A stretch of DNA of 64,000 nucleotides. Origin: Paragonimus westermani (Eukaryota; Platyhelminthes; Trematoda; Plagiorchiida; Troglotrematidae). The stretch spans positions 1-64,000 of the forward strand of contig QNGE01001747.1 of assembly GCA_008508345.1 (NCBI GenBank), written 5' to 3'. Below are positions 12,950 to 25,338 of this stretch, one piece after another. The translations under genes were made by a program, and so were the position numbers. The notes beneath the pieces were generated by a model, which made no database searches, was not told the origin of the DNA, and worked only from the letters and a program-made list of their open reading frames with translations. Each line of letters opens with the position of its first letter. Position 1 is the first letter of the stretch.

Positions 12950-14000
12950 TTCTAATCTACCAAGCCCTTCAGTGCCACCAGATTGATGTACAACAGGATT
13001 TGTCGGAATTCTGTTGTCTTCCATCGTTCATAATCATGAAATGTACGGCATTTCTGCGGAAAGTCTGACGTTAGTTGCGGACGGATGAGCCCAATTCTTG
13101 TGTTGACCGCCTTTATAACGTTCGAACCGATATGAGTGCTCAATTGTAATGACCCAGATCTCCATAGTGCGATGATTTTATTGGTGAATCCCAGACAAAC
13201 CATGTGCACGTAGTCCAGAGGGAAACAGGCATTCATGTCTATATTCAGCTATTCGAAGGACGAATCACCAATATGATGATCCGCCTGTTTTCTGCACCTG
13301 AAATCCGCGTCATTTCTCAATCTGTATTGCAAGTTGGGGTACGCCATTCTTCTGTCAACGTACACACCGCCAGCGGTGCACTTCTCACAAGCGTAATATC
13401 CCGTGTGGTTTTTCACTTGCCTGAAGAAAGCCCTAGCGGGCGCCTCACCAATAATACAGTTCAGCAAGACTTTCACATGCACGCTGTATGCGGTCAGCGT
13501 AACCCCATTGCTTAAAACCGTCTTCAGATCTACAACCAGATCAGCAAGATATTCACACAGATTACCAGGTTTACCCTTACCGCAAAATATACCAATGAAA
13601 AACACCGGCGTCTTCGGTATTGTCAGTCTGGCTAAGATGGGTGTGATGTCAGTCTGGCTAAGATGGGCCCTAACTGACGACGGGGGCTCTTAAAGAGTGT
13701 AACTCCATCAATATGCAGCTGCACATGAACGCACGTCAAGTGACCATCCTAGCGTCCGCGCAATGCCTGTTCAATACTTTCTTTCACACCGAAATGAACG
13801 TATTCACCTCCATCGATGGTCTTCTTTATGCATACACGTGGTGTTTCAAGCAGTGTATGTGCATCCATCGGCAACTCTGGCAACAATTCCTTGAACTTGC
13901 GAAGCATTATATTAGTTGCTCTTAGCGACAAGTTCGCTTCAAAGGCAACTTTCAATGCTATCATTGTCGCTGCCTTCTTTACTACACCCATCGTTGTTAA
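12950..14000 (-). pseudogene. DNA transposase remnant (Tnp2/CACTA-like family suspected)
   Basis: Three minus-strand frames are collinear. 13991-13749 carries LSLRATNIMLRKFKELLPELP, a TLL motif and GGEYVHFGV. 13730-13249 reads LHIDGVTLFKS, then FFIGIFCGKGKPGNL, then HTGYYACEKC and DHHIGDSS. 13236-12952 reads FPLDYVHMVCLG, then WKTTEFRQILLY. Together these resemble the core of a metazoan transposase family related to plant Tnp2/CACTA proteins; the superfamily name is inference. A 26-bp tandem duplication at 13622-13667 shifts the frame between the LHIDG and FFIG blocks, and the other junctions are also out of frame, so the copy is dead. The bounding repeats were not found. Confidence 0.6.
13622..13667. 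repeat. 26-bp tandem duplication inside the transposase remnant
   Basis: The 20-mer GTCAGTCTGGCTAAGATGGG occurs at 13622-13641 and again at 13648-13667, giving a 26-bp period. 26 is not a multiple of three, so the duplication by itself breaks the transposase frame. Confidence 0.9.
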
Positions 14001-14099
14001 CGATTCATCTGGTTTATAACGTCATTGTGTAACAGATTTCCTTACCTTCATTCAGATCATCATCTCTGCTTTAGTCCGGCGTAGCACACACTTACTGGG

Positions 14100-14471
14100 T
14101 TACGGTGCAGCTATTGGACGTGGATGGCATTGTTGAAGTAATAGATGGACGCTCGCAGGGGACTGCGACAGTAAGTACGTTAGAATCTTCACCGTGTTTA
14201 CCCAAAGTGATTTCACCATGATCCGAAACATAAACTCACCAGTGCTGTCGATAAAAACATCATTTAGCGGCAGATTTCTACCATGGATAGAAGTTTTATC
14301 CTTTGTGGAAGGATGCCAACCATACTCTTTCTGTGCCAGCTTTATGAGACGATGGATGTTGGAACTTGAGCAACCACGCGGCCTTTTGGTATAGCGATCA
14401 GCCGTTCTACAAGGCAATAGTGGATAAAATGGCCGTTCGAACACAAAAGCCCGCGTCATGTTCCATTGCAT
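14100..14471 (-). other. Unrecognised 123-residue open frame upstream of the transposase
   Basis: Begins with ATG at 14471 and lies on the same strand, just 5' of the transposase remnant. It has no motif I recognise; composition is unremarkable, with clusters of Arg/Lys and Ser. It may be part of the same DNA transposon (an N-terminal exon or a second protein) or a chance frame. Function unknown. Confidence 0.2.
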
Positions 14472-14479
14472 GTTGGTGT

Positions 14480-15520
14480 ACTAAAACCAAATTCACGTGA
14501 ATGCCTAGCATCCTACTGATAGCGTAACTGAACAATACCAAATTTATTAATGACAATTTAGAAAACGAAGATGTCGCAAGTGAGGAAATGGAGAAATACT
14601 TGAGTTACTAGCGGAAGACACTCAAAAGAGGGTCGACCGTCTTAGTGTATTACTAGGGTATTATCCAATGGACAAGAAAACTTTTCTACGACGGACGGTT
14701 CGTTAGATGTTCAACTTTTTGACGATTTTCGGGGAATCGACGGAATCCTGCGTTTGGGATTTCCCGCCCTGCCTCAACAAAGCCGACCTATCTTGAAACT
14801 TTCTGAACGCCAATTCTATCCCCTGATGGCCAAAGACCCCAAAGATGCTTTTGGACATTCTTCCCGGAGTGACCTTGAACTAGTTAAAATAATTGCCCAT
14901 CCCACGACCTTGTGGAAAATAAATTAGCGTAACATCACATTTTTTGAGACTAAATCGGTGAAGCGACCAAACTATCACCTTCGTTGTTGCGCGCATCAAA
15001 GTTTTCATGGACTACATACGTGTGCCTTTTGACCACGTCCTTCTTGACGGAAGGCTCCACGTTTTGCTACTAATTACTTAATCGTTTTTGCATGGTTCGT
15101 CAATATCTGCAGTGATCGCGCATAACCCAGCGTGTTTCTTACATATGCGTTGAGAAATATGTATTGTTATTAGTATTATTAAAAGATAGAGATAAAAACA
15201 GCAGAGGAGTGTACGGTAATGACGCTATTGCAAAATTGACCGGTCGTTCCGTTAGGAAATCCGGCGTGTACGACGCGGGTGTGCGTGGATTGTTCAACAA
15301 ATTCTTGCCTGTCTTAATGCAGGTAGGAAGTGTAATTTGAGTAGCCACGCTTAATACTATTGCATGTTCACTTAAAAACCCACGAGCTTATCCCGAATGG
15401 AGGATTCAGTTGTCACTTTGAGTGGTGTAGTCCGTGTTTAATTGTCTCAACAGTTTTTGCGGAACAGGATCGGGTGCCAAGGATGATTAGCACCGAGTGG
15501 GTTCGTGAACGCACTGTGGT
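14480..15520. other. No gene recognised
   Basis: Short unconserved frames only, between the transposase remnant and the family A LTR. Nothing supportable. Confidence 0.45.
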
Positions 15521-15527
15521 GGTGCCA

Positions 15528-15914
15528 TATTCAACACCTCCAAAATCTTGAGCCCCTCGTGGAGTGAGTATTTAGTGCTCGTCGCACTAACTCGTTTTCT
15601 CCCCAGGTACGCAATTATCAGACGCGAAAAGGAAAAGGCCGTTGAGGAGAGAGACTAAATCTTTATTCTACGAAGTGTACAACTGGTCTCTGATAGCGCT
15701 ATAAAAGACACCGACACGCGAACTAGCCAGAGTGACTAGAGGCTGACCGTCGACTGGGCCCGCGCCACAGTCACATGACATGCAAGCAAACAATCGGGCT
15801 GCATACATCATACGAGCTCTAGTAATGGCCTAGGTACAATGTGCAACTATAAGTTTTGGAACTATTTTACACACCGTACCGCAGGCAGGCCAGTGAAATC
15901 TCCAGGCTGCTACA
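15528..15914 (-). repeat. 3' LTR of the family A gypsy element (approximate limits)
   Basis: In the sense (minus) direction it starts TGTAGCAGCCTGG at 15914, similar to the first bases of the family B LTR. It aligns with the LTR at 33850-34200 and with the nested remnant at 23935-24241. Shared blocks include GACACCGACACGCGAACTAG (here at 15708) and TGCAAGCAAACAA. A polypurine-like run lies directly inside it. The outer edge near 15528 is estimated by comparison with the nested copy and may be off by tens of bases. Confidence 0.6.
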
Positions 15915-15928
15915 CGGTTCCCCCTTAG
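15915..15928 (-). promoter_or_regulatory. Candidate polypurine tract of the family A gypsy element
   Basis: On the minus strand AAGGGGGAACCG abuts the TGTAGCAG start of the 3' LTR. This is the expected place for the plus-strand primer of an LTR retrotransposon. Confidence 0.5.
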
Positions 15929-16565
15929 AAGGGTACTGTGATAACAACCCTTCGGTCCTGGCGAAGATAACTGGGGCCAGCCACCCTTGGCCTGAGCTGG
16001 TTTAAGGCGTACCAGCTGATATCCGATCAGCCTGCCGCAGATGAAACAGCACTAATGCCCACAGTTCTCAGCGAGCTCCCACTCGAGTACCCTCCCTTAA
16101 AGGTGCCGCAACAACCGTAAAACAAAGTGTTCGAGGCGAGGCGTCCACGGAGCAGTCAAACTCAACATCCAATACAAGATCGAGGATGATCGCAATCAAA
16201 AATGCCACATACGTCATGCCAGAGTCGGATGAGACATGCGACAGAAAATAAAACGAGACTGGCTGAGTATCGGTACAGGAATAAATGACGTACTCAACCA
16301 AATCATACAGCGAATAGGGACATTCTAGAGAGAGAAACCTGGGCAAACGCAAGTGTTTTTCGTTTTGAAAACGATATTTTTGTATATTTTTTAAAAAATT
16401 TGCAATTTTTTCTTATGAGCAAAAAGAAAAAACGAGATTTGACAAAAGCTAGTCTTCTACGAGGCGTTTCGGCCAGTGTACCCCACGACCCGAACGCGTT
16501 ACGGCAGGTGCTGGCGTCATCAGCGAAGTCGTGACGTCTGCTGAGGACAATTCGCTTGGACGAGG

Positions 16566-19500
16566 CTATTCCGAAACAGCTGCCGGTGTGGACATGGGCT
16601 GCGGAGGAACATTGGAGGCTTCCTCTCTCCTTTCAAAGTAGGCGGGTTTCATACGATTGACGCTAACCGTGTCCCGAATTTCTTGGCCCTGAAGCACGTA
16701 GAGACGATCCTTCCGTTGAAGTACTATGAAAGGACCTTCGTAAGGTCGCTCGAGCGAGCGTCGTAAACCATCCACGCGATCAAACACATGCGCGCAGTCG
16801 TGGACGTCTTTAGGAACAAACACCTTGCGGCTTTGTTCTCGTGTGTCCGTGACACGGAGGTGGTGCATGTGCGAAACGAGCTGTTTGGCGTAAGATGCAT
16901 CACATCGAAGGACGTCGGCGGCGAATGAGAAGTAATTGCCAGGAAGGCGCAGTGTTTGGCCATACAGGAGGTTGGTGCTAGAAACGGCCTCAAGGGCGGG
17001 TCGGATGCCGAGCAAAACCATTGGCAGGGCTTCTGTCCAACGGATTGCATCGACGGCGGCGAGGGCTGCTTTTAGTTGTCGGTGAAAACGTTCCACCCGT
17101 TTGCAACTGGGTGGTATGCCGTAGTCCGCGCGCGATGACATCCAGGCGCGCTCAGTGTTTCCGTAAAGGAACCGCTCTCGAATTGATTGCCACGGTCGGT
17201 CGTAACCGTGGCCGGGCAACCATGAGATGCTATCCAACGCTCAATGAATGCGCGTGCTACAGTGTCAGAACGGACATCGGGTATGGGGATGACCTCCGGC
17301 CACCGCATGAAACGATCTACCATCGTCAAGATATATTTCATTCCAGTGGTAGGTGGCAATGACCTACAATGTCGATGTGGAGATATGCAAGTCGGGATGT
17401 AGTCGAAGGGAATCGGCCAATCAGGGCCGATACATGGCGGTGAACCCTGGCCTGTTAACAAGTTAGGCAAGATCGTGCCCACGTGCGAAGATCCTTTTGC
17501 ATACCAGGCCAGACGTACCTATCGGAAATGAGCGTGGCTGTGGCCCAGTTGCCAGGATGGGCGACGTTGTCTAGCGTGTCGAATATGCGTCGTCGGAAAA
17601 GAATAGGAACTAATGGACGTAAATGTCCAGTAGAAGTATCAAGAAGGATAGTGTCTGCAGACGCTGGCAAGGGTTGATCAGTCAGACGTAGAGCTTAGTG
17701 TTGGCAGGAAGCGCGGAAATAATTCTCCGAACGTTGTGCGTTGGCCATGGCGGTTAAATCTATTGGATTGTGACCAACTAGTGCCGAAACTCGGGATGGA
17801 GCGTCAGCCACAACGTTATCGCTGCCAGAAGCGTGGCGTACATCTAACGTAAACTGGGATACGAAGTCCAAATGTCGAATTTCGCGGAGCGAATGTCTTT
17901 CAGACCTACTGCAAAAGGCAAAATCCAACGGTTTGTGGTCGGTGAAAATCACAAACTGGTTTCCCTCGAGGGCATGTCGGAAGTGACGAACTGCCGAATA
18001 AATTGCTAACAATTCGCGACCGAACGTACTATACCTTGTTTCAGCCGGAAGTAAACGTCTGGAAAAGAAAGCGAGCGGTTTACAGAGTCCATCGACGAAC
18101 TGTTGAAGTACGGCGCCAACTGTGGTGTCTGACGTGTCAACAGCCATACTTATTGCCACGGTTGAGTTGAAGTGGTGCAACACAACGGCAGTGGCTAATG
18201 CATCCATGATCATATCGAACGATTCGATGGCTGTCGCTGATAACTTAACGACTCTATTGACACAGCCGCAGAGTATATAGATTAAAGGCTGCATAAGCTG
18301 AGCGCAATGTGGAATAAACCGCCTATAGCAGTTGACCATCCCGTTAAAACGAAGAATAGTAGCGGAAGTGGTGGGATGGGGAAAATTGCGGGTTACTCCT
18401 TCCTTATCGGTCAACGGTCAAATACCGTGCTGGTCAACATGGCGCCCTAAAAACTCTACTGCTGGCTGGCCAAAAACAAATTTTTCCACATTGATCGTTA
18501 TGCCAAAAGTTGCTAATCTGTCGAGGAGCTGTTGCAGATGAATCTGGTGTTCTTCAGAAGCGCTTGCAACTAATAGGTCGTCAATGTAAGTGTGGACGAA
18601 ATCCAGACCCCGTGCAGCGTTTCGCAAAGCAAACCTCATACGTAGAAACTCGAATAAACCGAATGGTGCGATGACGGCTGTCTTGGCGACATCCTCGTCC
18701 GCAACCGGGACCCGGCGATATTCTCGCACCAGATCAACTTTCCAGAAAACCCGAGTACCATGGCGTTTAACCGTGATGTCCTGTATGTGCAGAATCGGGC
18801 ACCTGTCATGTAATGTGGCGTTGTTGAGCAAACAATGATCTCCACAAGGGCGCCAATCGCGCGACGCTTCAGGGACCATGTGGAATGAAGAGGCCCAAGG
18901 ACTACCGGACGGGCGAGTGATTCCGAGTTCAAGCATATGCTTAACCTCAGCGCGGGCTATTTTAAGCTTATCTGGCGTCAACCTGCGGGTTTTGGCGAAC
19001 ACCGACGGGCCTGTCGTGACTAGGTGGTGCCTCATGGAACCCCTGACGGCAGGCAGAGATGAAGACTGTCGAAAACCAGTGGGATACTTATCGATTAGGA
19101 AACTGAAGGAGCTTAGTTTCGTAGAGCCTTGATATACGGGACTAATTGATACCTTATCGGTCAAAATTCATGTATCTGTAAGCTTTGTCGTTTGGTCGAC
19201 CAGACGGTGTCGTCTGGAACTTACCAAAAGGTCGAAGTGCTGGAGAAAGTCGATGCCGATAATCGCCATTTGGACGTCGGCAATCGTGGAGATCCAGCGG
19301 AAAGGCCTACGGAGACCTAACTTAAGTGTGCGAGGGCGCTGACCAAACACTTTTATAGTGCTTCCGTTGGCCGCGCGAACATCCGATATAGATGAACTGT
19401 TTAAGTCGTGGGCCTCAGGTGAGATCATACTGACCTCGGCACCTGTGTCGATAAGATAGCGAATCCCCGACTCGTGATCTTTTAGAAAAAACAGGTGACC

Positions 19501-20320
19501 AGGCGGGCTAGTTACATCGTTAACCATGTGGATTTGGCTGCCCTGTTTGCTGAGTGGACAAAAGGTACAAGGCTGTCGGCATCGTCGGGCTTCGTTGTAA
19601 AATTGCTGGTGATACCAACAGTGATCCGGATTAGCGTTCGGTGGCGGCTGACGAGAATCACATGACCCTGCGTGGCCACTGTGTCGGCCAATGGGGGTAG
19701 TCGAATGTGACCTCGAACTCTGCGTCGTTAAGGCCTGAAGTTGATTAGTTAGGGTGGCAACATGAACATCTAAAGTGGCAATTGCGCTCTGGCTATTCAA
19801 AGCGAGCTGGGAAACAGCGATGCCGTATGTATCCCCGATCCGGTCGGCGACATTAGCCAAGGTTGACAAGGTTGCTGATGGGTTTGCGCTAAGGATGCTT
19901 TGCATATCCTTAAGCAAACGCTGTAGCCACATCTCCCTAAGTAGGGCCTCTTCTACGTGTGTCGTGCCTGCTAACCGCTGCATGTGGCGAAGGAGCTGCG
20001 ATCGTTTACGGTCACCGAGCTCGATCGTACTCAGAAACTGAGAAATACGTTGAAGATCGGACAAGCCGAAGCGCTTCATTAATCCGCTCTGAGTTGCTCG
20101 TAGGGCCTCGTGGAGTCCGGTAACTCCAGAACATTGTCCACCTCGTCAATGACGTGAGGTGGCAGAGCCGCAACTACGTGATAAAAACGCGTTAGCTCTC
20201 AACTAATATGTAGTAGCTCAAGTGTGGTTTCTAACTGAGCAAACCACGATTTAGGATTATTCTCTCTGAAGGGTGCAAACGGCACAGCTAATGCACTGAC
20301 CGAAGCGTCTGACAAACAGA
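16566..20320 (-). mobile_element. CsRn1-like Ty3/gypsy gag-pol, family A, degraded
   Basis: Gag begins near 20320 and includes an in-frame stop. 20079-19168 continues it with the zinc knuckle CWYHQQFYNEARRCRQPC (C-x2-H-x9-C-x3-C) and then, in the same frame, the protease motif [13 protein letters not shown]. 19164-18418 is RT, reading [13 protein letters not shown] and YIDDLLVAS, with roughly a dozen residues missing before the YIDD. 18414-17695 finishes RT and gives RNase H (FTDHKPLDFA). Integrase is split over 17670-16566: zinc region VAHPG to ARSCLTC, DRFMRWPE and TTDRGNQF, then VERFHRQLK in a new frame. Several frame breaks make it inactive. No 5' LTR or primer-binding site is seen to the right, so the 5' end is truncated near 20330. 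Confidence 0.85.
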
Positions 20321-20349
20321 CAACAGACAATCAAACGGCCTGCTGACGT

Positions 20350-22780
20350 TCAGCGCAGATAAACACACAACCTACTATGAACAAAAATCGAATGTTTGGT
20401 TGGAAAAGTGCTGAGATGGGATCGAGAGGCCGGCGAATAACACAAGTGAAAAAAATGCTTGCGGATGAATAAGAATTACCGCCGAAGTTCGCGGAAAAAT
20501 TTTACCGTCCTGGACCACTACTTGATCTGCCCTCTGGGCTGGTAGTCGTTGACACCCTTTGAAACTGTGATCGACGTACGACCAAAAGTCCCACTTCCAG
20601 CGTCAGAATGAACTTATATCCAGGTTTGCTTGAAATTCTTTTTATCATCGATTATATATTGAGCTATTGTGACTGTAACACATTTGTCCAGTGATTCTCA
20701 TGCGCAGGATCCCTCAGCCTTGGCTTAAAGCGGCCCAGGATTAGTAATAGGAAGGTAGTTGAACCTACGAGCAACCTTTAATTGTCATTTCATCTACCAT
20801 GCAATTAGGCAGACCCCAATGAGTAAACTCAGGACCCCAGGGTGAAAGTTGCGTGGGAACCCACGAAACAAACAGAAAACCAGCCACAAAAGTAAACGAT
20901 CGCCCACTGAAACTCCTGTCGGCCTTGATAAGTTGAGAAAACCTCAAAACAGTTGGGTACTCCTTCTAACCATGACGGGTGGAAGATTTTATCGCATAAA
21001 ATATGGCCCAGATCAATGGATACCACGTTCGCTCGCTCCACAACAACAACTGAAGTCACGTTGACGTGCTACATTTGAATGTATTGGTTCGAAGTAACTT
21101 CAAATTAAAGAGTAACAAATGTTTAAAGAATGGCATATAAATAGATAGAAACCTCATGTGTAGAGGTAAACCACGAGAGTTAACTACTGAACTGGTGGGA
21201 TAGAGGTCTTTGGAAAACGAATGCTTCGGAAAAATGTGTTTTACGTTGAGATGTTTAGGTTCGCAAACGAGTCAACACAACGAATCAAGTTAAGACCTGT
21301 GTGTATCAAATTTATCATCAGCCCTATAGCCTGTTTGTTTTACAATCAGACAGGACGGAGGTTTAAGGAGCCTCAGAACCACAATATGGATAATAAGGTC
21401 ACCAGTGTCCGTAACCCTCGAATAGTTCATTAACTGGGAAAATACTGTTAGAATATGCCACCCGCAATGTATATTGGAGCATCGTGCGTGGACTGGATAA
21501 ATGCTGGTATATCGTCACTCTAATTGCGTACTGGTTTGGGATACGATTTTTTTATCCGGGGTATTTAGGACTCAAGGATTCTTCTCACTTTTTATCACCC
21601 TATCGTAAGCCACCGTTCTAGCGGGTCGTATCTACAGAAACCGTGGTAGGAACCACCTTCTGGTCACATCATTCGGGCATCAGGACGCAAAGAGAAACAG
21701 AACTCCAGCGAAACCTGCAATCAAAGTTGAGATTTCCTGTAATCACCCAGTGATCCCCCTCATCGATGCTTACTACGACCCATCCGAACGATTAGCTACC
21801 GCCCAACCTGGAAGGGGGACAAAGAGCCCTCCGTTGGTAGGGCAGTTTGTCATGCGTTGTGTAGGTTAAAATGACGACATCTTTATCGCCCCATACACGC
21901 ATGAAAAATTTGACTGAACAATGCATTCATTCCAAGGATTTACGTATGGGGTGCGAGGCTCTAGACACGCCTCAACATCCGGCGGGCGCCGGTGGATTTG
22001 AAAGGCAATTAGTGGAAACAGGTTGACCCACTGCTTTCGAAGATTTCAGCAATAGTCAAGTGTTGAGTAAAATTACCAGCTTAGCAGGGTTTTCGATTCA
22101 ATGGGAAGATGACGACACTTCGAAAACTTTCCCAAGTGATTCTAGCGATTAGAACCCACATGATAAATGGAATGCCGTTTAATGAGGATCTGAATACAGA
22201 GTTTATAAAGCTTCCAGTCGTGACTTCGACGACGGCTAGCAGTGGCTAAGTTAAATAGGTAATTGTTCGCCGAGTTCGGCGTTGAAGGAAAAATATGGCA
22301 AAAAATCCACCGCGGAATTGTTGTTAAAACTCGATAGAGTGAAGATGAATTCTAAGTCGCGAACCGTGAGTCGCACACCACGAGCCTGAAACCAGCCTGG
22401 TAGCTGCACGCTCATCGGCAAATATTTCCCGTCAAGCCGATGCACACGAATTGATGGACACGCCAAATAACCGTCTTACGAAAATCCCGTGATGTTTGAG
22501 ATAACTTGTGGTAGAACGAGGTCCGTTTTATCGTCTTAAGAGCGATGAAACCCTCTCTCGTGACCATAATCATCATCATCATCCTGAACAGCGACACATC
22601 AGTGGTTCACACTGATGCTTAACTGCCACACAACCATGAAGAAACAGCAAACCCTATATATATAGGAGAGAAGGAAAAAAGAAGGGGACGGGAAGGGACC
22701 TAACTACTGAAAGTCACTACGTCCATATTCAAACATTCAACATCAATATACCTGCATCATGCAAACAAACAACCGAGCTG
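20350..22780. other. No gene recognised
   Basis: Spacer between the degraded gypsy element and the RTE-like LINE. Holds only short frames, a short TA run near 22657 and a short CAT run near 22570. Confidence 0.45.
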
Positions 22781-23934
22781 CAAGTGAGAATGAGGCGTCA
22801 TCAGCAAGAAAGCTTCCTTACGGCATTCACTGCCCCGCGTCATTAAATGCACTCACTTCACACACAACTCGGCCAAACAACAACATTCACGCCACTGTGC
22901 TCGAATAGCCACCACCTCACGCAGTCTCCAGCCAACGACTCTGTGAGTCGCGAGGTCCCCAGCCCGGAAGACGAACTTGATCTACAGTGGTCAACCCCTT
23001 CGTGAACGACTTCATTTCTCTAAGCCAGGTCATTATCTGACCACCTTTCACCAGTCTCTCGCAGTGTCAGCGAACAGTGCTCGGTGTGGAAGACGACTAG
23101 CTGGCATCCTTAAAACGTGACCTAACCATCTAACCCTGTGCAAACGTGGAGACTGGAAAAAAAGAACTCGTTTGGCAATCACTACCCGCTGATGCCATCC
23201 GATACCAGCGACTGAACGCAGACATCGATGGTCAGATACTTGAAGACGGTTCACGCCTTCCACCCTGAGCGGCAAGGTCTCGCTGCCGTAAAGTAATACG
23301 GCCCTAACCGTTGTCCTACATACGCGACCTTTTAGCTTCAGTGAAATATCCCTCTGTCGCCAGAGATGCCCCAAATTAGCGAAAACCTAGCCTTTGAGAT
23401 ACGCGCTTCTATTTCATTCCCTACACCCCTGCCGCCTCCGCTGATGCAGCTTCTCAGGTATACAAGCCGGTCAACAACCTCCATGACTACATAATCTAAC
23501 ATCAATTCTACGTGATCACAGCAATCCTGCAGAAGCGCTTTGCACTTTGAGGCTGCAAAGCGCATTCCGAAGTATTTGGCAGAACACGAAATAGCGTCTA
23601 GCATTGCTTGTGCTGCTTGAAGGTTGACAAACAGCAACACCTTGTCCTCAGCATAATCAAGATCACTCAGTCTTTTACCGGGTAGGAAGTCCACGCCGGC
23701 ATCTTGTGAGTGCCGCAGACAATCCTCCATTATTTCGTCTATAACGAAATTAAACAGGAGTGGTGACAGCGGACAGCCTTGACGTACGCCACTAGTGGTG
23801 CCGAAACTGTCAGACAGTTCACCGTGAGCACTAATCTGAGCTGAAGTATGGGAATAGAGTGCCGGCAGTATGTTCACGTACTTAGTCGGCACACCTCTAC
23901 TATTGAGCGACTCTAAAAGTGTAGATCGATCCAC

Positions 23935-24241
23935 TGGTGAACCCGTACATCTTTATTTTTTAGCACATATATTTTGTTTTTCTGACGTCAATTAACGCTA
24001 CATTTTCCAGGTTGCTCGCGCTCTCGACGGTCGTATACTTAGCCTCCCTAGCTAGTTCGCGTATCGGTGTCGTCTAGCGTTGATGGAGACCATTTGTAAT
24101 TATCGCATAGAATATTTTTGGTCCCCGCAACTACCAGTATTTTCATTTCGCGTCTGGTATTTCGGCGTACACCTGAGAAAACGTTAATTTAGTGCACGTA
24201 CGCACTAAAACTGAATAGCGTGATTTTTGGCCGGCGTTACA
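23935..24241 (+). mobile_element. Internally deleted family A LTR-element remnant nested in the LINE
   Basis: On the plus strand it begins with TGGTGAACCCG, the same primer-binding-site-like sequence found beside the LTR at 33850. It continues about 60 bases similar to that element's internal leader, then passes into the 3' half of a family A LTR (GCTAGTTCGCGTATCGGTGT, AGTGCACGTACGCACTAAAA) and ends GTTACA. The 5' LTR and nearly all the internal region are missing. It splits the RT domain of the host LINE between the GFRPGR-type block and the DRSTLLESL block, with some LINE sequence lost. Confidence 0.6.
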
Positions 24242-25337
24242 CATGACGTTGCTCTCGCCCCGGGCGAAACACTGCCTGTTCTTCCCTAATGTTTACCTCT
24301 CGAGCTGTAGTGAGTCGACGAAGTATAATTGATGCTAGAACCCTAGAAATGACTGACGTCAAACTAATTCCTCTTTGGTTTTCGCAAGAGCCCCTGGTTT
24401 CTTTCTTGAACATAGGAACAATGATCGAGTGACCCCCTCTCGAGGGGATAAATTTCGTCGTCCACACAAGTTGAAACAAATGAGTCAAAGCCCCTACTAA
24501 CGCCTCTCCCCCTTCTTTGAAAAGCGCCGACACGATGTCATCTAGGCCATTAGCTTTATTACGCTTGAGAGACACCTCAGTCTCAGTGGGTGGTTCCAAG
24601 TCTACTGACCGAAGCACTACAGTACAAGTTTGCCGTGGCACAGCAGTAGAAGCAGGAGGCCAGTTAAATTGACCCTCGAAGTGTTCCACCCATTGCTCTG
24701 ACCTTTTGAACTTACTAGAGATTAGTGTACCATCTGTCTCGCTGATAGCTTCACTGACAGACGGTCGCCTGGGACCAGTGTACGGATAAGCTTAAACAGT
24801 TTCCCACGATTTCGTGAAGCAAAAGCCGTCTCCATTTCCTTAGCTTTCACCAATAACCAAGCCTCACAATCAGCATTTAGGCTACGTTTCAGTTTCCTAC
24901 ATATATCTCTTCTACAATTGTTATATGAACTGTCAGAAGGGATGTTCCGTCGGGCTTGTAACAACTCCATGAATTTCTCCAAGATCCAATGTTTGTTCAT
25001 TCCATGTACCTCCCCGCCGCATGGTAATGTACCTGCTTCACGGATGGCCTGTGTGATCTGCGTTCAGCGGCAATCGGGATCTTCAGAGTGAGAACTAATA
25101 AGGCAGATTTCTAAGTTATTTTGATACTTATGATTTACCGACGGTATTGTCAGTTTCTCAACAGTCAATCGTTGCTGTCCGTAGGGTCGTTGCTAAGCGA
25201 AAGTGAGTACGAAACGACAACGGACCAGCGCATGATCTGAATCTAAGTACGTGCTCCAATAAGAACGACAGTCCTGGATGGAACTCCGCCACCTATAACT
25301 AACAGCTATGTGGTCTATCTGAGACCAGGTCTGACTC

Positions 25338-25338
25338 N
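25338..25338. other. Ambiguous base (N)
   Basis: The only undetermined base noticed in the window. It lies in the endonuclease region of the RTE-like LINE, next to the point where the domain appears internally deleted. Confidence 0.95.
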
